The notes under the pieces are model-generated. The model was not told the DNA's origin. It searched no databases and was given only the letters and a program-made list of their open reading frames with translations. Made by a program: the position numbers and the translations under genes. Below, one piece after another: positions 1 to 7,489 of a stretch of DNA of 64,000 bases. Location of the stretch: NCBI RefSeq assembly GCF_003285015.1, contig NZ_QMFB01000003.1:310001-374000 (forward strand), read 5' to 3'. This DNA comes from Paenibacillus contaminans. GTDB taxonomy: Bacteria > Bacillota > Bacilli > Paenibacillales > NBRC-103111. The stretch's first letter is position 1. Each line of letters begins with the position of its first letter.

Positions 1-108
1 CTCGTGGATCGTCTTGACTTCTCCCTTGGACAGCAATTCTTTGGCTTGCGCGGTTTTCAATACCGCTTCCGGCAAAATATTCTCGCTTACCAAATAATAT
101 CGTTCCAT
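1..108 (-). CDS. pheB: PheB-like ACT-domain protein, N-terminal fragment
   Basis: Only the first 36 codons lie in the window; the gene continues past the left edge. The peptide begins [20 protein letters not shown] and continues with an AKELL-type helix, which matches the N-terminus of the PheB/UPF0735 ACT-domain family as I know it. An AGGGAGA ribosome-binding site lies 5-6 bases before the ATG. PheB normally follows obg in Bacillales, so its position is expected even though about 7.4 kb of accessory DNA now separates the two. The family is linked to phenylalanine biosynthesis or its control, but its exact role is not settled. Confidence 0.75.
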   Translation of the reverse strand, partial: MERYYLVSENILPEAVLKTAQAKELLSKGEVKTIHE

Positions 109-354
109 GTTCTCCCTGTCCACCCGTCCTCTGTAGGAAGACTAATGTATTCCGTATGTGGACATTATAACGAAAACCGACGCCCTCGGCAATAGGCTTT
201 TAGTCGAACGCCAGTCTGATCAATGGAACGCTTTATAAAAAACCGTTTGGAAACGGATTCATTTCGAAAGGATAAGTGCGGTTTGATTTTATGGGGGATA
301 GTGAGAGGCATGCAATTGAGCAGCTTGAACTGGAAAAACCTTCAGACAAAATGA

Positions 355-392
355 AATAGACCCCGTTTATTATACCAGAATAAACAGGGTCT
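355..392 (-). terminator. Hairpin with T-rich tail, minus strand
   Basis: Read on the minus strand, AGACCCTGTTTATT pairs with AATAAACGGGGTCT around a short loop, with one mismatch, and is followed by ATTTCATTTT. This is a plausible intrinsic terminator or attenuator. It sits directly downstream of the candidate structured RNA and about 250 bases before pheB. Confidence 0.55.
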
Positions 393-606
393 ATCATTCG
401 TAAAGCGTATTCACTTGTAATTACTAGCCTCCTACTCAGAATCCATTACCGTCGGTCATCGTACGTATCGGATTACTTTCATATTTTGATCTTACGGTCC
501 CCGCATGCCCTAATTGAATCGGTATTAGCTGCTATCGCTGTCCTCCTTCAATTGTCGCTTCCTGCTTAAAGGGGCATGCTTCGCTGACTCAGTCCATTGG
601 ACTATC
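393..606 (-). ncRNA. Candidate structured RNA of unknown family
   Basis: No convincing reading frame exists here, but several inverted repeats do. GCATGCCC (503-510) pairs with 572-579 and encloses AATTGAA (512-518) pairing with TTCAATT (547-553), giving one long interrupted stem. Further hairpins are AATCC/GGATT (440-474) and AGTCC-AAT-GGACT (591-603). A terminator-like hairpin follows on the minus strand. The minus-strand text TTAAGCAGGAAGC reminded me of RNAs associated with IS605/IscB-type elements, but that is recall, not a match I could test. It could be a free RNA, a leader of pheB or the remnant of a mobile element. Confidence 0.35.
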
Positions 607-732
607 CCCTTTCTCTGTCAGATGTTTTATATCATTCGGAAGGGATTAAGTGGTTGATGGCCTGTCCGTATTAGGAGCAGCGTTGCCATCCGGCTTCCCT
701 TGCCGAATCATATAACGAGGATTAGGAGAGGA

Positions 733-1491
733 TTGCTTGTTGCTTGTTGCTTGTTGCTTGTTGCTTGTTGCTTGTTGCTTGTTGCTTGTTGCTTGTTGCT
801 TGTTGCTTGTTGCTTGTTGCTTGTTGCTTGTTGCTTGTTGCTTGTTGCTTGTTGCTTGTTGCTTGTTGCTTGTTGCTTGTTGCTTGTTGCTTGTTGCTTG
901 TTGCTTGTTGCTTGTTGCTTGTTGCTTGTTGCTTGTTGCTTGTTGCTTGTTGCTTGTTGCTTGTTGCTTGTTGCTTGTTGCTTGTTGCTTGTTGCTTGTT
1001 GCTTGTTGCTTGTTGCTTGTTGCTTGTTGCTTGTTGCTTGTTGCTTGTTGCTTGTTGCTTGTTGCTTGTTGCTTGTTGCTTGTTGCTTGTTGCTTGTTGC
1101 TTGTTGCTTGTTGCTTGTTGCTTGTTGCTTGTTGCTTGTTGCTTGTTGCTTGTTGCTTGTTGCTTGTTGCTTGTTGCTTGTTGCTTGTTGCTTGTTGCTT
1201 GTTGCTTGTTGCTTGTTGCTTGTTGCTTGTTGCTTGTTGCTTGTTGCTTGTTGCTTGTTGCTTGTTGCTTGTTGCTTGTTGCTTGTTGCTTGTTGCTTGT
1301 TGCTTGTTGCTTGTTGCTTGTTGCTTGTTGCTTGTTGCTTGTTGCTTGTTGCTTGTTGCTTGTTGCTTGTTGCTTGTTGCTTGTTGCTTGTTGCTTGTTG
1401 CTTGTTGCTTGTTGCTTGTTGCTTGTTGCTTGTTGCTTGTTGCTTGTTGCTTGTTGCTTGTTGCTTGTTGCTTGTTGCTTGTTGTTGCTTG
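733..1491. repeat. Heptanucleotide tandem array (TTGCTTG), 107 perfect units
   Basis: Bases 733-1481 are 107 consecutive identical copies of TTGCTTG (749 bp). Then comes a truncated TTG and one last full unit (1485-1491). No internal substitution is visible. Because seven is not a multiple of three and the unit creates no stop codon on this strand, all three forward frames stay open and would encode the same LLLVACC heptapeptide in repeat. I regard those frames as non-coding: none has a clear start or a normal protein flank. An AGGAGAGG (724-731) lies directly before the array. Confidence 0.97.
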
Positions 1492-1744
1492 TGTTTATAT
1501 TAACTTAGATGTCGTAATTTTGTAAATATTCTGAATATTCCGTTTTGTTTCTTTTTTCCTTTCCTTCTCCGCGCTTTCTCGCAAATGCTTCATGATGCTA
1601 ATCATTTCAAGAACTTGCTGATTTGACTTCTTGCTTGGATTCCGTTTGCCTCATCTTGCAAACCCCGCACTGTTCCTCCATAATTATTGAATGGTTTGTT
1701 TCCCAGCCGTTTGTACACAACATGAAGCCGGCCGTCGGGCGGTT
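1492..1744. other. Intergenic spacer between array and Nudix gene
   Basis: AT-rich, pyrimidine-biased sequence without a credible gene. The minus-strand frame at 1607-1891 lacks family features and lies largely over the Nudix gene. The Nudix promoter is presumably here, but I could not assign its boxes. Confidence 0.4.
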
Positions 1745-1759
1745 TAGGAGGAGAACGGA

Positions 1760-2281
1760 TTGATAAAGCTGCGCTTGATGGCGACTGCCGTCCTGTTTAA
1801 CGAAAACGATTTGCTGATGATGATGCGATCCCCGAACCGTACGCTTTCGCCCGGCATGTGGGCCGGAATCGGGGGTCATCTCGAGCCGCATGAAATCGGC
1901 GACCCGAGAGCGGCCTGCCTTCGCGAAATCGAGGAAGAAACCGGCCTCACCCCCTCCGACATATCGGAATTAAGACTCCAGTACGTGCTGATCAGGCTCA
2001 GGGAGAATGAAATTCGCCAACAGTTCGTTTATATCGGTCACGCGAACCGCCGGAATGTCGGCGAAACGGACGAGGGAGAGCTGCACTGGATTCCTCGCGA
2101 CCGCATTTTGGACAGAAATATTCCTTATGTTTATCACGAACTGCTTCGGCATTATTTGACTAACGGCCCTGCCGATCATGTATGGATCGCTACGGCCTCC
2201 CTCGTCGACGAAGCCGCTCCCTCCGGGAACGTTCGTCAACCGGCGATGATTTGGACGCCGATGCTAGATCCGCTAGTATAA
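1760..2281 (+). CDS. Nudix hydrolase
   Basis: A 173-residue protein that should hydrolyse a nucleoside diphosphate linked to another moiety; the substrate cannot be read from sequence. The Nudix box lies at about residues 39-63: G-H-L-E-P-H-E, then REIEEETGL with the metal-binding glutamates. The spacer between the box glutamate and the RE pair is nine residues instead of the usual seven, a small insertion. The start is TTG, chosen because GGTTTAGGAGGAG lies 6-7 bases upstream. The gene stands alone and ends at a strong terminator. Confidence 0.85.
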   Translation: MIKLRLMATAVLFNENDLLMMMRSPNRTLSPGMWAGIGGHLEPHEIGDPRAACLREIEEETGLTPSDISELRLQYVLIRLRENEIRQQFVYIGHANRRNVGETDEGELHWIPRDRILDRNIPYVYHELLRHYLTNGPADHVWIATASLVDEAAPSGNVRQPAMIWTPMLDPLV

Positions 2282-2305
2282 CCCTTATCTATCGACTCGA
2301 AAAAC

Positions 2306-2350
2306 AAAGGCTGCCTCAAAGCGAAGCTTTCGCTTTTGAGACAGCCTTTT
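2306..2350 (+). terminator. Intrinsic terminator after the Nudix gene
   Basis: AAAGGCTGCCTCAAAGCGAA and its near-exact complement form a long stem around GC, followed by TTTT. It lies in the convergent gap between the Nudix gene and iclR and can act in both directions. Confidence 0.85.
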
Positions 2351-2393
2351 CGAGTGGTAATCACCTATGCAATCATACGAAAACACATGAAAT

Positions 2394-3200
2394 TCAACTG
2401 GAAGAACCCCCGGGATATTTCCCCTGATAACCCAACTCCTTCGAGACGCCCTCAGCCGTTTGCTTGACTGATTCGCCTATCGTAATGAACTTGACTCCCG
2501 GCAAGTCCTTACTAAGGGCGGTTATGCTCAAGGAAGCGACTACGCCGCCCGTATAATCGTAGATCGGGGCGCCGATGCACCGGATTCCCTCCTCGAACTC
2601 TTCGTCCTCGATCGAGAATCCGTGCTCCCTCACGAACCGGATATCCTCCATCATTTTATCCAAAGAACGGCTGCTCTTGTTCTCCGAATCCGTCTGGCGG
2701 CCGCTCATGATTCTGGTAATCGTTTCGTCGGACAACCCCGATGCAAGAGCTTTCCCTACACCGGAAGCGTGCAGCTCGTTACTTTGTCCGACCGTTGTGG
2801 CAAACCGCACAAAGCCGGCTCCTTCCACTTTATCGATATAAACCGCCTTTTCATTGTACAAGACAGCCAGATGGGCGGTATACGGCGTTTCCTTAACAAG
2901 CTGCTCCATATGGGGCCGAGCGATTTTCAGCATGTCCATCGATTTGAGGTAGCTCATACTCCAACGGAACATACCCTGACCGAGCCTGTACTTGCCTTCG
3001 GCCGATTTCTTGATGATGTCGTGCTGCTCAAGCGTATTCAGAATGACGAACGTCGTCGATTTGGGCAGCTCGAGCTGCGTATAAATTTCACTGATGGAGA
3101 GCTCCGACTCCGCAAGCGCGTTTAATATCGAAATCGCTTTATCCAGCGCGGGAACGGAATATTCCTTATCCTTGTCTTTCTCTTTCGCTACTCGTGCCAT
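2394..3200 (-). CDS. IclR-family transcriptional regulator
   Basis: A 268-residue regulator. An N-terminal winged helix (about residues 17-75, with SVPALDKAISILNAL and LPKSTTFVILNTLEQ) is followed by an IclR effector domain (about 90-255, containing ASGVGKALASGL and EEGIRCIGAPI). It is divergent from a class III aminotransferase, and the 277-bp gap holds two related AT-rich palindromes. It most likely regulates that aminotransferase and itself in response to a small-molecule substrate, which is unknown. The N-terminus is unusually charged (KEKDKDKE). Confidence 0.9.
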   Translation of the reverse strand: MARVAKEKDKDKEYSVPALDKAISILNALAESELSISEIYTQLELPKSTTFVILNTLEQHDIIKKSAEGKYRLGQGMFRWSMSYLKSMDMLKIARPHMEQLVKETPYTAHLAVLYNEKAVYIDKVEGAGFVRFATTVGQSNELHASGVGKALASGLSDETITRIMSGRQTDSENKSSRSLDKMMEDIRFVREHGFSIEDEEFEEGIRCIGAPIYDYTGGVVASLSITALSKDLPGVKFITIGESVKQTAEGVSKELGYQGKYPGGSSS

Positions 3201-3259
3201 AATCGCAAAGCGCCTCCCGGAACTAGGGATGATATAACTTATTATTCCATTGATGAAAG

Positions 3260-3273
3260 TTCAATATATTGAA
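3260..3273. promoter_or_regulatory. Perfect palindrome TTCAATATATTGAA, candidate IclR operator
   Basis: A perfect 14-bp inverted repeat about 60 bases upstream of the iclR start. A sister site with the same outer and inner bases lies at 3445-3458. Assignment to IclR is by position. Confidence 0.55.
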
Positions 3274-3397
3274 ACCATATACCTGTTCATCTTACTCCAT
3301 CCGGTTCAAATTTGTCAAAACCGCCGCTTCCGTCCGACTTCGATTCTTCATTATACATGGGGTTTATCCGATTCGGGAGCAGCGGCTATTTTATATA

Positions 3398-3427
3398 TTG
3401 ACGGCAGCTAAACCGAAAGCCTATAAT
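3398..3427 (+). promoter_or_regulatory. Sigma-A-type promoter of the aminotransferase
   Basis: TTGACG (3398-3403) and TATAAT (3422-3427) are separated by 18 bp. The start of transcription would fall near 3434, so the second palindrome (3445-3458) lies just inside the transcript, a typical repressor position. Confidence 0.7.
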
Positions 3428-3444
3428 CAACATATAGAACCAAG

Positions 3445-3458
3445 TTCACAATATTGAA
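3445..3458. promoter_or_regulatory. Second candidate IclR operator TTCACAATATTGAA
   Basis: This site shares TTCA at the left and ATATTGAA at the right with the perfect palindrome at 3260-3273, and CAATATTG at its centre is itself symmetric. It lies about 10-25 bases downstream of the predicted transcription start. Confidence 0.5.
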
Positions 3459-3477
3459 TAAGGAGACGATTATTCGC

Positions 3478-4773
3478 ATGAACACGACTCGCAGTCAAGA
3501 GCTGTACGCCAAAGCCAACCTATATACACCAGGCGGCGTTCATTCCGCAACCCGTAACGTAGAACCGCATCTGGTCTTCACCAGAGGCGAAGGCGCATAT
3601 ATTTACGATGCCGACGGCAACAAATACCTCGACTATCAAGCGGCTTTCGGGCCTTACATTTTGGGGCACAATCACCCTTACGTCAACAACAAGGTAATCG
3701 AAGCGATTTCCCGCACCGACATGTTCGGCGTAGGTTCGACCGATCTTGAAATCATCCTTTCCGAGAAAATCGTCAAGCACGTTCCGTCCGCGGACCAAGT
3801 GCTGCTTTGCAACTCCGGCTCCGAGGCGACCTACCATGCGATCCGCTTGTCCCGTGCCGTAACGAAACGCAATAAAATCATTAAATTCCAAGGCTGCTAC
3901 CACGGCTGGCACGACTATGTAGCCCGCAACATGCTGAGCGCATGGGATATGATCGGCAAACGCGATCCGGGCTCTGCAGGCATGCTCGACGATGCGATCG
4001 ACAACACGCTCGTTTGTACGTACAATGACCTGGAAGACGTAGAACGTACGCTGAAAGCGAACGAAGGCGAAGTCGCCGCAATCATCATCGAGCCGATTCC
4101 TCACAACATTGGCTGCATTATGCCGCAGCCGGGCTTCCTCGAGGGACTTCGCAGCCTGTGCGACGCGAACGGTACGATTCTTATTTTCGACGAAGTCATT
4201 ACCGGCTTCCGTCACAGCATCGGCGGTTATCAGCAGGTTGCGGGCGTAACGCCTGACCTGACGACAATGGGCAAAGCGATGGCGAACGGTTATCCGATCG
4301 CCGCTATCGCAGGCAAGAAGGAATTGATGGAGCGCTTCAACACGAAGCCGGGCGGCGATTGCTGGTTTGCCGGCACGTACAACGGCCATGCCGTAGGTAC
4401 TGCCGCTTCGATCGCCACGATCGAGCTGATGGAGAACGAGCCGGTTCACGAGCATATTTTCCGTCTCGGCGAAAAAATGCGCTCCGGCCTTCGCGAAATT
4501 CACAACCGTCTCGACATGGACGTATTCGTCGCCGGCTTCGGTTCGGTATTTACGACTTACTTCATGAACTTCGAGCCTAAGCATTACGCGGAGCTTCAGC
4601 ACAACGACGCCGACTTCTACGTTAAATACCGCCACAAGCTGATCGAGCGCGGCATCTACAAAATGCCGATGAACATCAAGCGCAACCACGTCAGCTACAG
4701 CCACACCGACGAGGACATCGACCACACGCTCGACGTGATCGAAACCGTCCTGAAAGAAATGCTGAATAAGTAA
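3478..4773 (+). CDS. Class III aminotransferase, glutamate-1-semialdehyde aminomutase-like
   Basis: A PLP enzyme of 431 residues. NSGSEA (112-117) contacts the cofactor phosphate, FDEV (237-240) holds the pyridine-nitrogen aspartate, and K266 in TMGKAMANGYP is the predicted Schiff-base lysine. The fold matches glutamate-1-semialdehyde 2,1-aminomutase and relatives acting on omega-amino or beta-amino substrates. Being alone under an IclR regulator argues for a catabolic substrate rather than haem synthesis. I chose ATG 3478 because AAGGAG lies 12 bases before it and the protein then begins at the family's usual point; an in-frame upstream TTG at 3454 has no ribosome site. Confidence 0.88.
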   Translation: MNTTRSQELYAKANLYTPGGVHSATRNVEPHLVFTRGEGAYIYDADGNKYLDYQAAFGPYILGHNHPYVNNKVIEAISRTDMFGVGSTDLEIILSEKIVKHVPSADQVLLCNSGSEATYHAIRLSRAVTKRNKIIKFQGCYHGWHDYVARNMLSAWDMIGKRDPGSAGMLDDAIDNTLVCTYNDLEDVERTLKANEGEVAAIIIEPIPHNIGCIMPQPGFLEGLRSLCDANGTILIFDEVITGFRHSIGGYQQVAGVTPDLTTMGKAMANGYPIAAIAGKKELMERFNTKPGGDCWFAGTYNGHAVGTAASIATIELMENEPVHEHIFRLGEKMRSGLREIHNRLDMDVFVAGFGSVFTTYFMNFEPKHYAELQHNDADFYVKYRHKLIERGIYKMPMNIKRNHVSYSHTDEDIDHTLDVIETVLKEMLNK

Positions 4774-4803
4774 TAACCGGATTCATTCGATCGATTGCAT
4801 GCC

Positions 4804-4840
4804 AACGGCGCGTTTCCTTAATAGGAAACGCGCCGTTTTT
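4804..4840 (+). terminator. Intrinsic terminator after the aminotransferase
   Basis: AACGGCGCGTTTCC pairs with GGAAACGCGCCGTT around a short loop and is followed by TTTTT. Confidence 0.9.
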
Positions 4841-4853
4841 GGCTTGTCCGGAA

Positions 4854-5016
4854 GAGGCTGTCCCAAAGGGTACGCTCAAGTGAGCGAATCCCTTAAATGA
4901 TGCAAAAGAACCTTCAAAACCACTATGTAAGTGGAATTGAAGGTTCTTTTGTTACACGAATTCACGTGTGAAACGCGGGGGCCGAAAACGCCGAAAACGA
5001 CTTTTGGGACAACCCC
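4854..5016. repeat. MITE-like palindromic element, copy A1
   Basis: About 160 bp with inverted ends (GAGGCTGTCCCAAA at the left, TTTTGGGACAACCCC at the right). The core is a perfect 14-bp stem (4904-4917 with 4937-4950) capped by CCACT...AGTGG. Related elements of the same size lie at 38841-39000 and 33004-33163. The core stem ends in TTTT on both strands, so it can terminate transcription from both neighbours. Confidence 0.8.
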
Positions 5017-5038
5017 GATCGATCTGCAATTGCAGGTT

Positions 5039-6511
5039 TTACGCTTCAGCCACTTCCGTCTTCCCGACAGACGCCGAAACGTTCGGCTTCACGCCTTTGC
5101 TTCGTACGAACAGACTGAGCGGCAGAGCGACAAGCGCTATGATCGTGGCGACCAAATAAACGTCGTTGACGCTCATCGTGAACGACATCATCTGGATCGA
5201 CGCTTTGTCGGTCATCCCTGATGCGACCATATCGGTCGCGTGCGTTGCCGACCGCGAAGCCAAAATCGTCGTGAATACCGCAATGGCGAAGGAACCGAAT
5301 ACGTTGCGCAGCCAATTGCTGAGCGATGACGCATGGCCGCTGAGCTCGGGTGAAATCTGCTCCATGCCCGCATTGCTCGCCGGCATCATCGTTAGTGCGA
5401 TCCCGACGTTCCGGACGATCATCCAGAACAAAATATAGCCGTGCGGCACGTTGACGCTAAGCCAGCTTAGCGGCAGGCTGCCTGCGGCAATCAGCACGAT
5501 GCCCGCAATCATCAGGGCGCGCGGACCGATGCTGCCGTACAACTTCCCTACGAACGGCATCACGATTGCCATAGCAAGCGAGGCGGGAAGCAAAATCAAG
5601 CCTGTATCAAGAGGCGTTACCCGCTGTATATTTTGCAAAAACACAGGTGTCAGGAACGTACCCGAGTACAAGCTGATCGTAACGATACATGTAATGATCA
5701 GCGTGAGCGAATACCTCCCGTTCTTCAGCACCCGCAAATTCAAGAGCGGCGTCTCCGCCTTCAGCTCGCGCCAAACGAACAACACCAAGGTAACGAGTCC
5801 GAAAACGAGCAGCGACACCGTTTTCCACGACGACCAGCCCCAGGCATGTCCTTGCGACAGCGACACCAGTATCGACGAGCTGCTCAATACAACTGTTATT
5901 AAGCCGGCCAAATCAAAGGACTTCGGCACATTCAAACGATAGTATGGGATGTACCGGGCGACCATAATAATGGCAACGATCCCTATCGGAACGTTCATCC
6001 AGAACAGCCAAGGCCAGCTCCAGTTTTGCAAAAGCCAACCGCTGAAGGTCGGTCCGATCGCCGGAGCCAGCATCGAGGAAGCCGCCCATAAGCTAATCGC
6101 CATCGCCTGCTTCTCGCGCGGAACGATCTGATAAATGATGGCCATTGTAGCCGGCATGATTAAACCGCTAAAAACCCCCTGCAAAATCCGAAACGCAATC
6201 AGCGACGAGGCGTCCCAAGCAAGCGCGCACAAGGCTGAAGCAATCGTGAAGCCGACGAGGGAATAAAGAAACAGCCTTTTGTAGCTGAAGCGTTCTCCCA
6301 AGTAACCCGTAATCGGAGCGAACGTCCCCATCGACAGCATGAACCCGGTCAACGTCCATTGGATCGTGCTTAAATCCGAATGAAAATCGTTCACCAATAC
6401 GGGAATGGCGATGTTGATCGTGCTGGAGCTCAGAATCGTGACGAACGACCCGAAAAAAATGGCAATCATAACCGGTAAAAATTTAATTTGTTGAAGCTCT
6501 TCTTTACTCAC
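5039..6511 (-). CDS. MFS drug-efflux transporter, EmrB/QacA (DHA2) family
   Basis: A 490-residue membrane protein with about 14 hydrophobic segments. Family features include the early INIAIPVLVNDF motif, the loop 2-3 motif GYLGERFSYKRL and motif C-like AIGPTFSGWLLQNWSWPWLFW. It should expel drugs or other toxic compounds using the proton gradient. I chose the GTG start at 6511 because TTGGAGG precedes it; the longer frame begins with a poor hydrophobic extension. It is divergent from a PadR-type regulator gene, and two ATGT-N8-ACAT boxes lie between them, so PadR-controlled efflux is likely. Confidence 0.9.
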   Translation of the reverse strand: MSKEELQQIKFLPVMIAIFFGSFVTILSSSTINIAIPVLVNDFHSDLSTIQWTLTGFMLSMGTFAPITGYLGERFSYKRLFLYSLVGFTIASALCALAWDASSLIAFRILQGVFSGLIMPATMAIIYQIVPREKQAMAISLWAASSMLAPAIGPTFSGWLLQNWSWPWLFWMNVPIGIVAIIMVARYIPYYRLNVPKSFDLAGLITVVLSSSSILVSLSQGHAWGWSSWKTVSLLVFGLVTLVLFVWRELKAETPLLNLRVLKNGRYSLTLIITCIVTISLYSGTFLTPVFLQNIQRVTPLDTGLILLPASLAMAIVMPFVGKLYGSIGPRALMIAGIVLIAAGSLPLSWLSVNVPHGYILFWMIVRNVGIALTMMPASNAGMEQISPELSGHASSLSNWLRNVFGSFAIAVFTTILASRSATHATDMVASGMTDKASIQMMSFTMSVNDVYLVATIIALVALPLSLFVRSKGVKPNVSASVGKTEVAEA

Positions 6512-6536
6512 GCTACAGCCTCCAATGGTTGTTAAT

Positions 6537-6552
6537 ATGTCAATATCGACAT
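6537..6552. promoter_or_regulatory. PadR box 1 (ATGT-N8-ACAT)
   Basis: ATGTCAATATCGACAT is a near-perfect 16-bp palindrome matching the ATGT-N8-ACAT pattern known for PadR operators. It is 26 bases upstream of the MFS GTG start. Confidence 0.75.
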
Positions 6553-6595
6553 ATAATATAAAAGATAACAATTATCATACTACGCTCAATTCCGT

Positions 6596-6611
6596 ATGTC
6601 AAAACTAACAT
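6596..6611. promoter_or_regulatory. PadR box 2 (ATGT-N8-ACAT)
   Basis: A second ATGT-N8-ACAT, 59 bp from the first (about 5.6 helical turns), between the divergent MFS and padR-like genes. Confidence 0.7.
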
Positions 6612-6693
6612 ATAGGAAATATGCGAAACCGATTCTGTTTCCTTCGAGCTCCAGTAATGTTGAATCGTACGAAATCAAACGCTGCGCTTCACG

Positions 6694-7284
6694 GTGCATA
6701 AACGGGAGGTCATCGGCATCAATACGCTTGCCTACGGTTTATTAAGCTTGCTTACGGTATCTCCGTCTTACGGCTACGATCTGATTTCCAAAATCAAGCT
6801 GTTCTGGCCGGCGAATCACGGTCAAATTTATCCGCTGCTCGCAAAGCTCGTCGATAACGGGCTCGTCTCCTACGAGCAAGTGCAGCAATGCGACAAGCCT
6901 GACAAAAAAGTATACTCGTTGACGGAGTCGGGTAAAGCCGCTCTCCTGGACTGGATCGCAAAGCCGACTGCGGCGCCTGCGCTGCGGGACGAGCTGGCGC
7001 TCAAAACGTTCTGCATCCGCAAGACGGAGCCGGCAACAGCCAGAAGCCTGTTTGCAGCCCGCATCGGGTTTTACAAACAAAATCTTAAAGATTTGCAGGA
7101 CAAAGAAAATCTGCTCAAAGAGAAGCTCGCTATTGACGATTTATCGCAAATCCCGTTCGACTCTCCTTATTTCGGCGGGTACCTCCTCATACAGAAGGCA
7201 GTGTGGAACATTACATCCGATCTGCAATGGTGCGAGTGGGCTTTAAAGCTTTTTGAGAAACATCTGGCCGAGCGACAGCTATAA
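6694..7284 (+). CDS. PadR-family transcriptional regulator
   Basis: About 190 residues with the PadR winged helix (GYDLISKIK...GQIYPLLAKLVDNGLV) and a C-terminal coiled helical region (Vir-type) for dimerisation. The start is uncertain. The listed GTG has no ribosome site. A strong GGGAGGT (6704-6710) lies seven bases before an ATC codon at 6718, from where the protein would read (M)NTLAYGLLSLL, exactly the normal PadR beginning. Initiation at ATC would give 188 residues. It probably represses the divergent MFS pump and itself until a phenolic or drug-like ligand is present. Confidence 0.88.
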   Translation: MHKREVIGINTLAYGLLSLLTVSPSYGYDLISKIKLFWPANHGQIYPLLAKLVDNGLVSYEQVQQCDKPDKKVYSLTESGKAALLDWIAKPTAAPALRDELALKTFCIRKTEPATARSLFAARIGFYKQNLKDLQDKENLLKEKLAIDDLSQIPFDSPYFGGYLLIQKAVWNITSDLQWCEWALKLFEKHLAERQL

Positions 7285-7392
7285 GCGATGCAGAAGGCTG
7301 CCTAACCTAAGTGCCCGCAGAAAACGAACGGAGAATGCTCGACTCTGCCGCATTTATGCCTCAAAAGCCGGTTTTCACCTTACTCCGAAAAC

Positions 7393-7418
7393 AAAAAAAC
7401 GAGCCCCTGAGGGACTCG
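7393..7418 (-). terminator. Intrinsic terminator after obg
   Basis: On the minus strand, GAGTCCCTCAGGGGCTC is followed by GTTTTTTT. A second hairpin (7440-7466, GCGCTC...GAGCGC) lies between it and the obg stop. Confidence 0.8.
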
Positions 7419-7489
7419 CATGTTGCTAAACCGTTTGTCGGCGCTCCCGCTTGTTCGGAGAGCGCTTATTTCCTATCGAAATCTTAACT

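Noticed and set aside
420..480. Weak similarity of the minus strand to 16S rRNA phrases (GCTAGTAAT, GTGAATACG, CTAATACCG)
   Set aside because: The order and spacing do not fit 16S rRNA and the rest does not match.
733..1491. CRISPR array
   Set aside because: There are no spacers; the repeat is a direct head-to-tail 7-mer.
700..1525. Three overlapping long frames through the heptanucleotide array
   Set aside because: They are open only because a stop-free 7-mer is repeated; no frame has a credible start or a non-repeat protein domain.
3520..4725. 401-codon minus-strand frame opposite the aminotransferase
   Set aside because: It is the antisense shadow of a clear PLP enzyme and shows no family features.
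4854..5016. Full insertion sequence at the repeat A1
   Set aside because: No transposase frame is present; the element is only 160 bp and palindromic.
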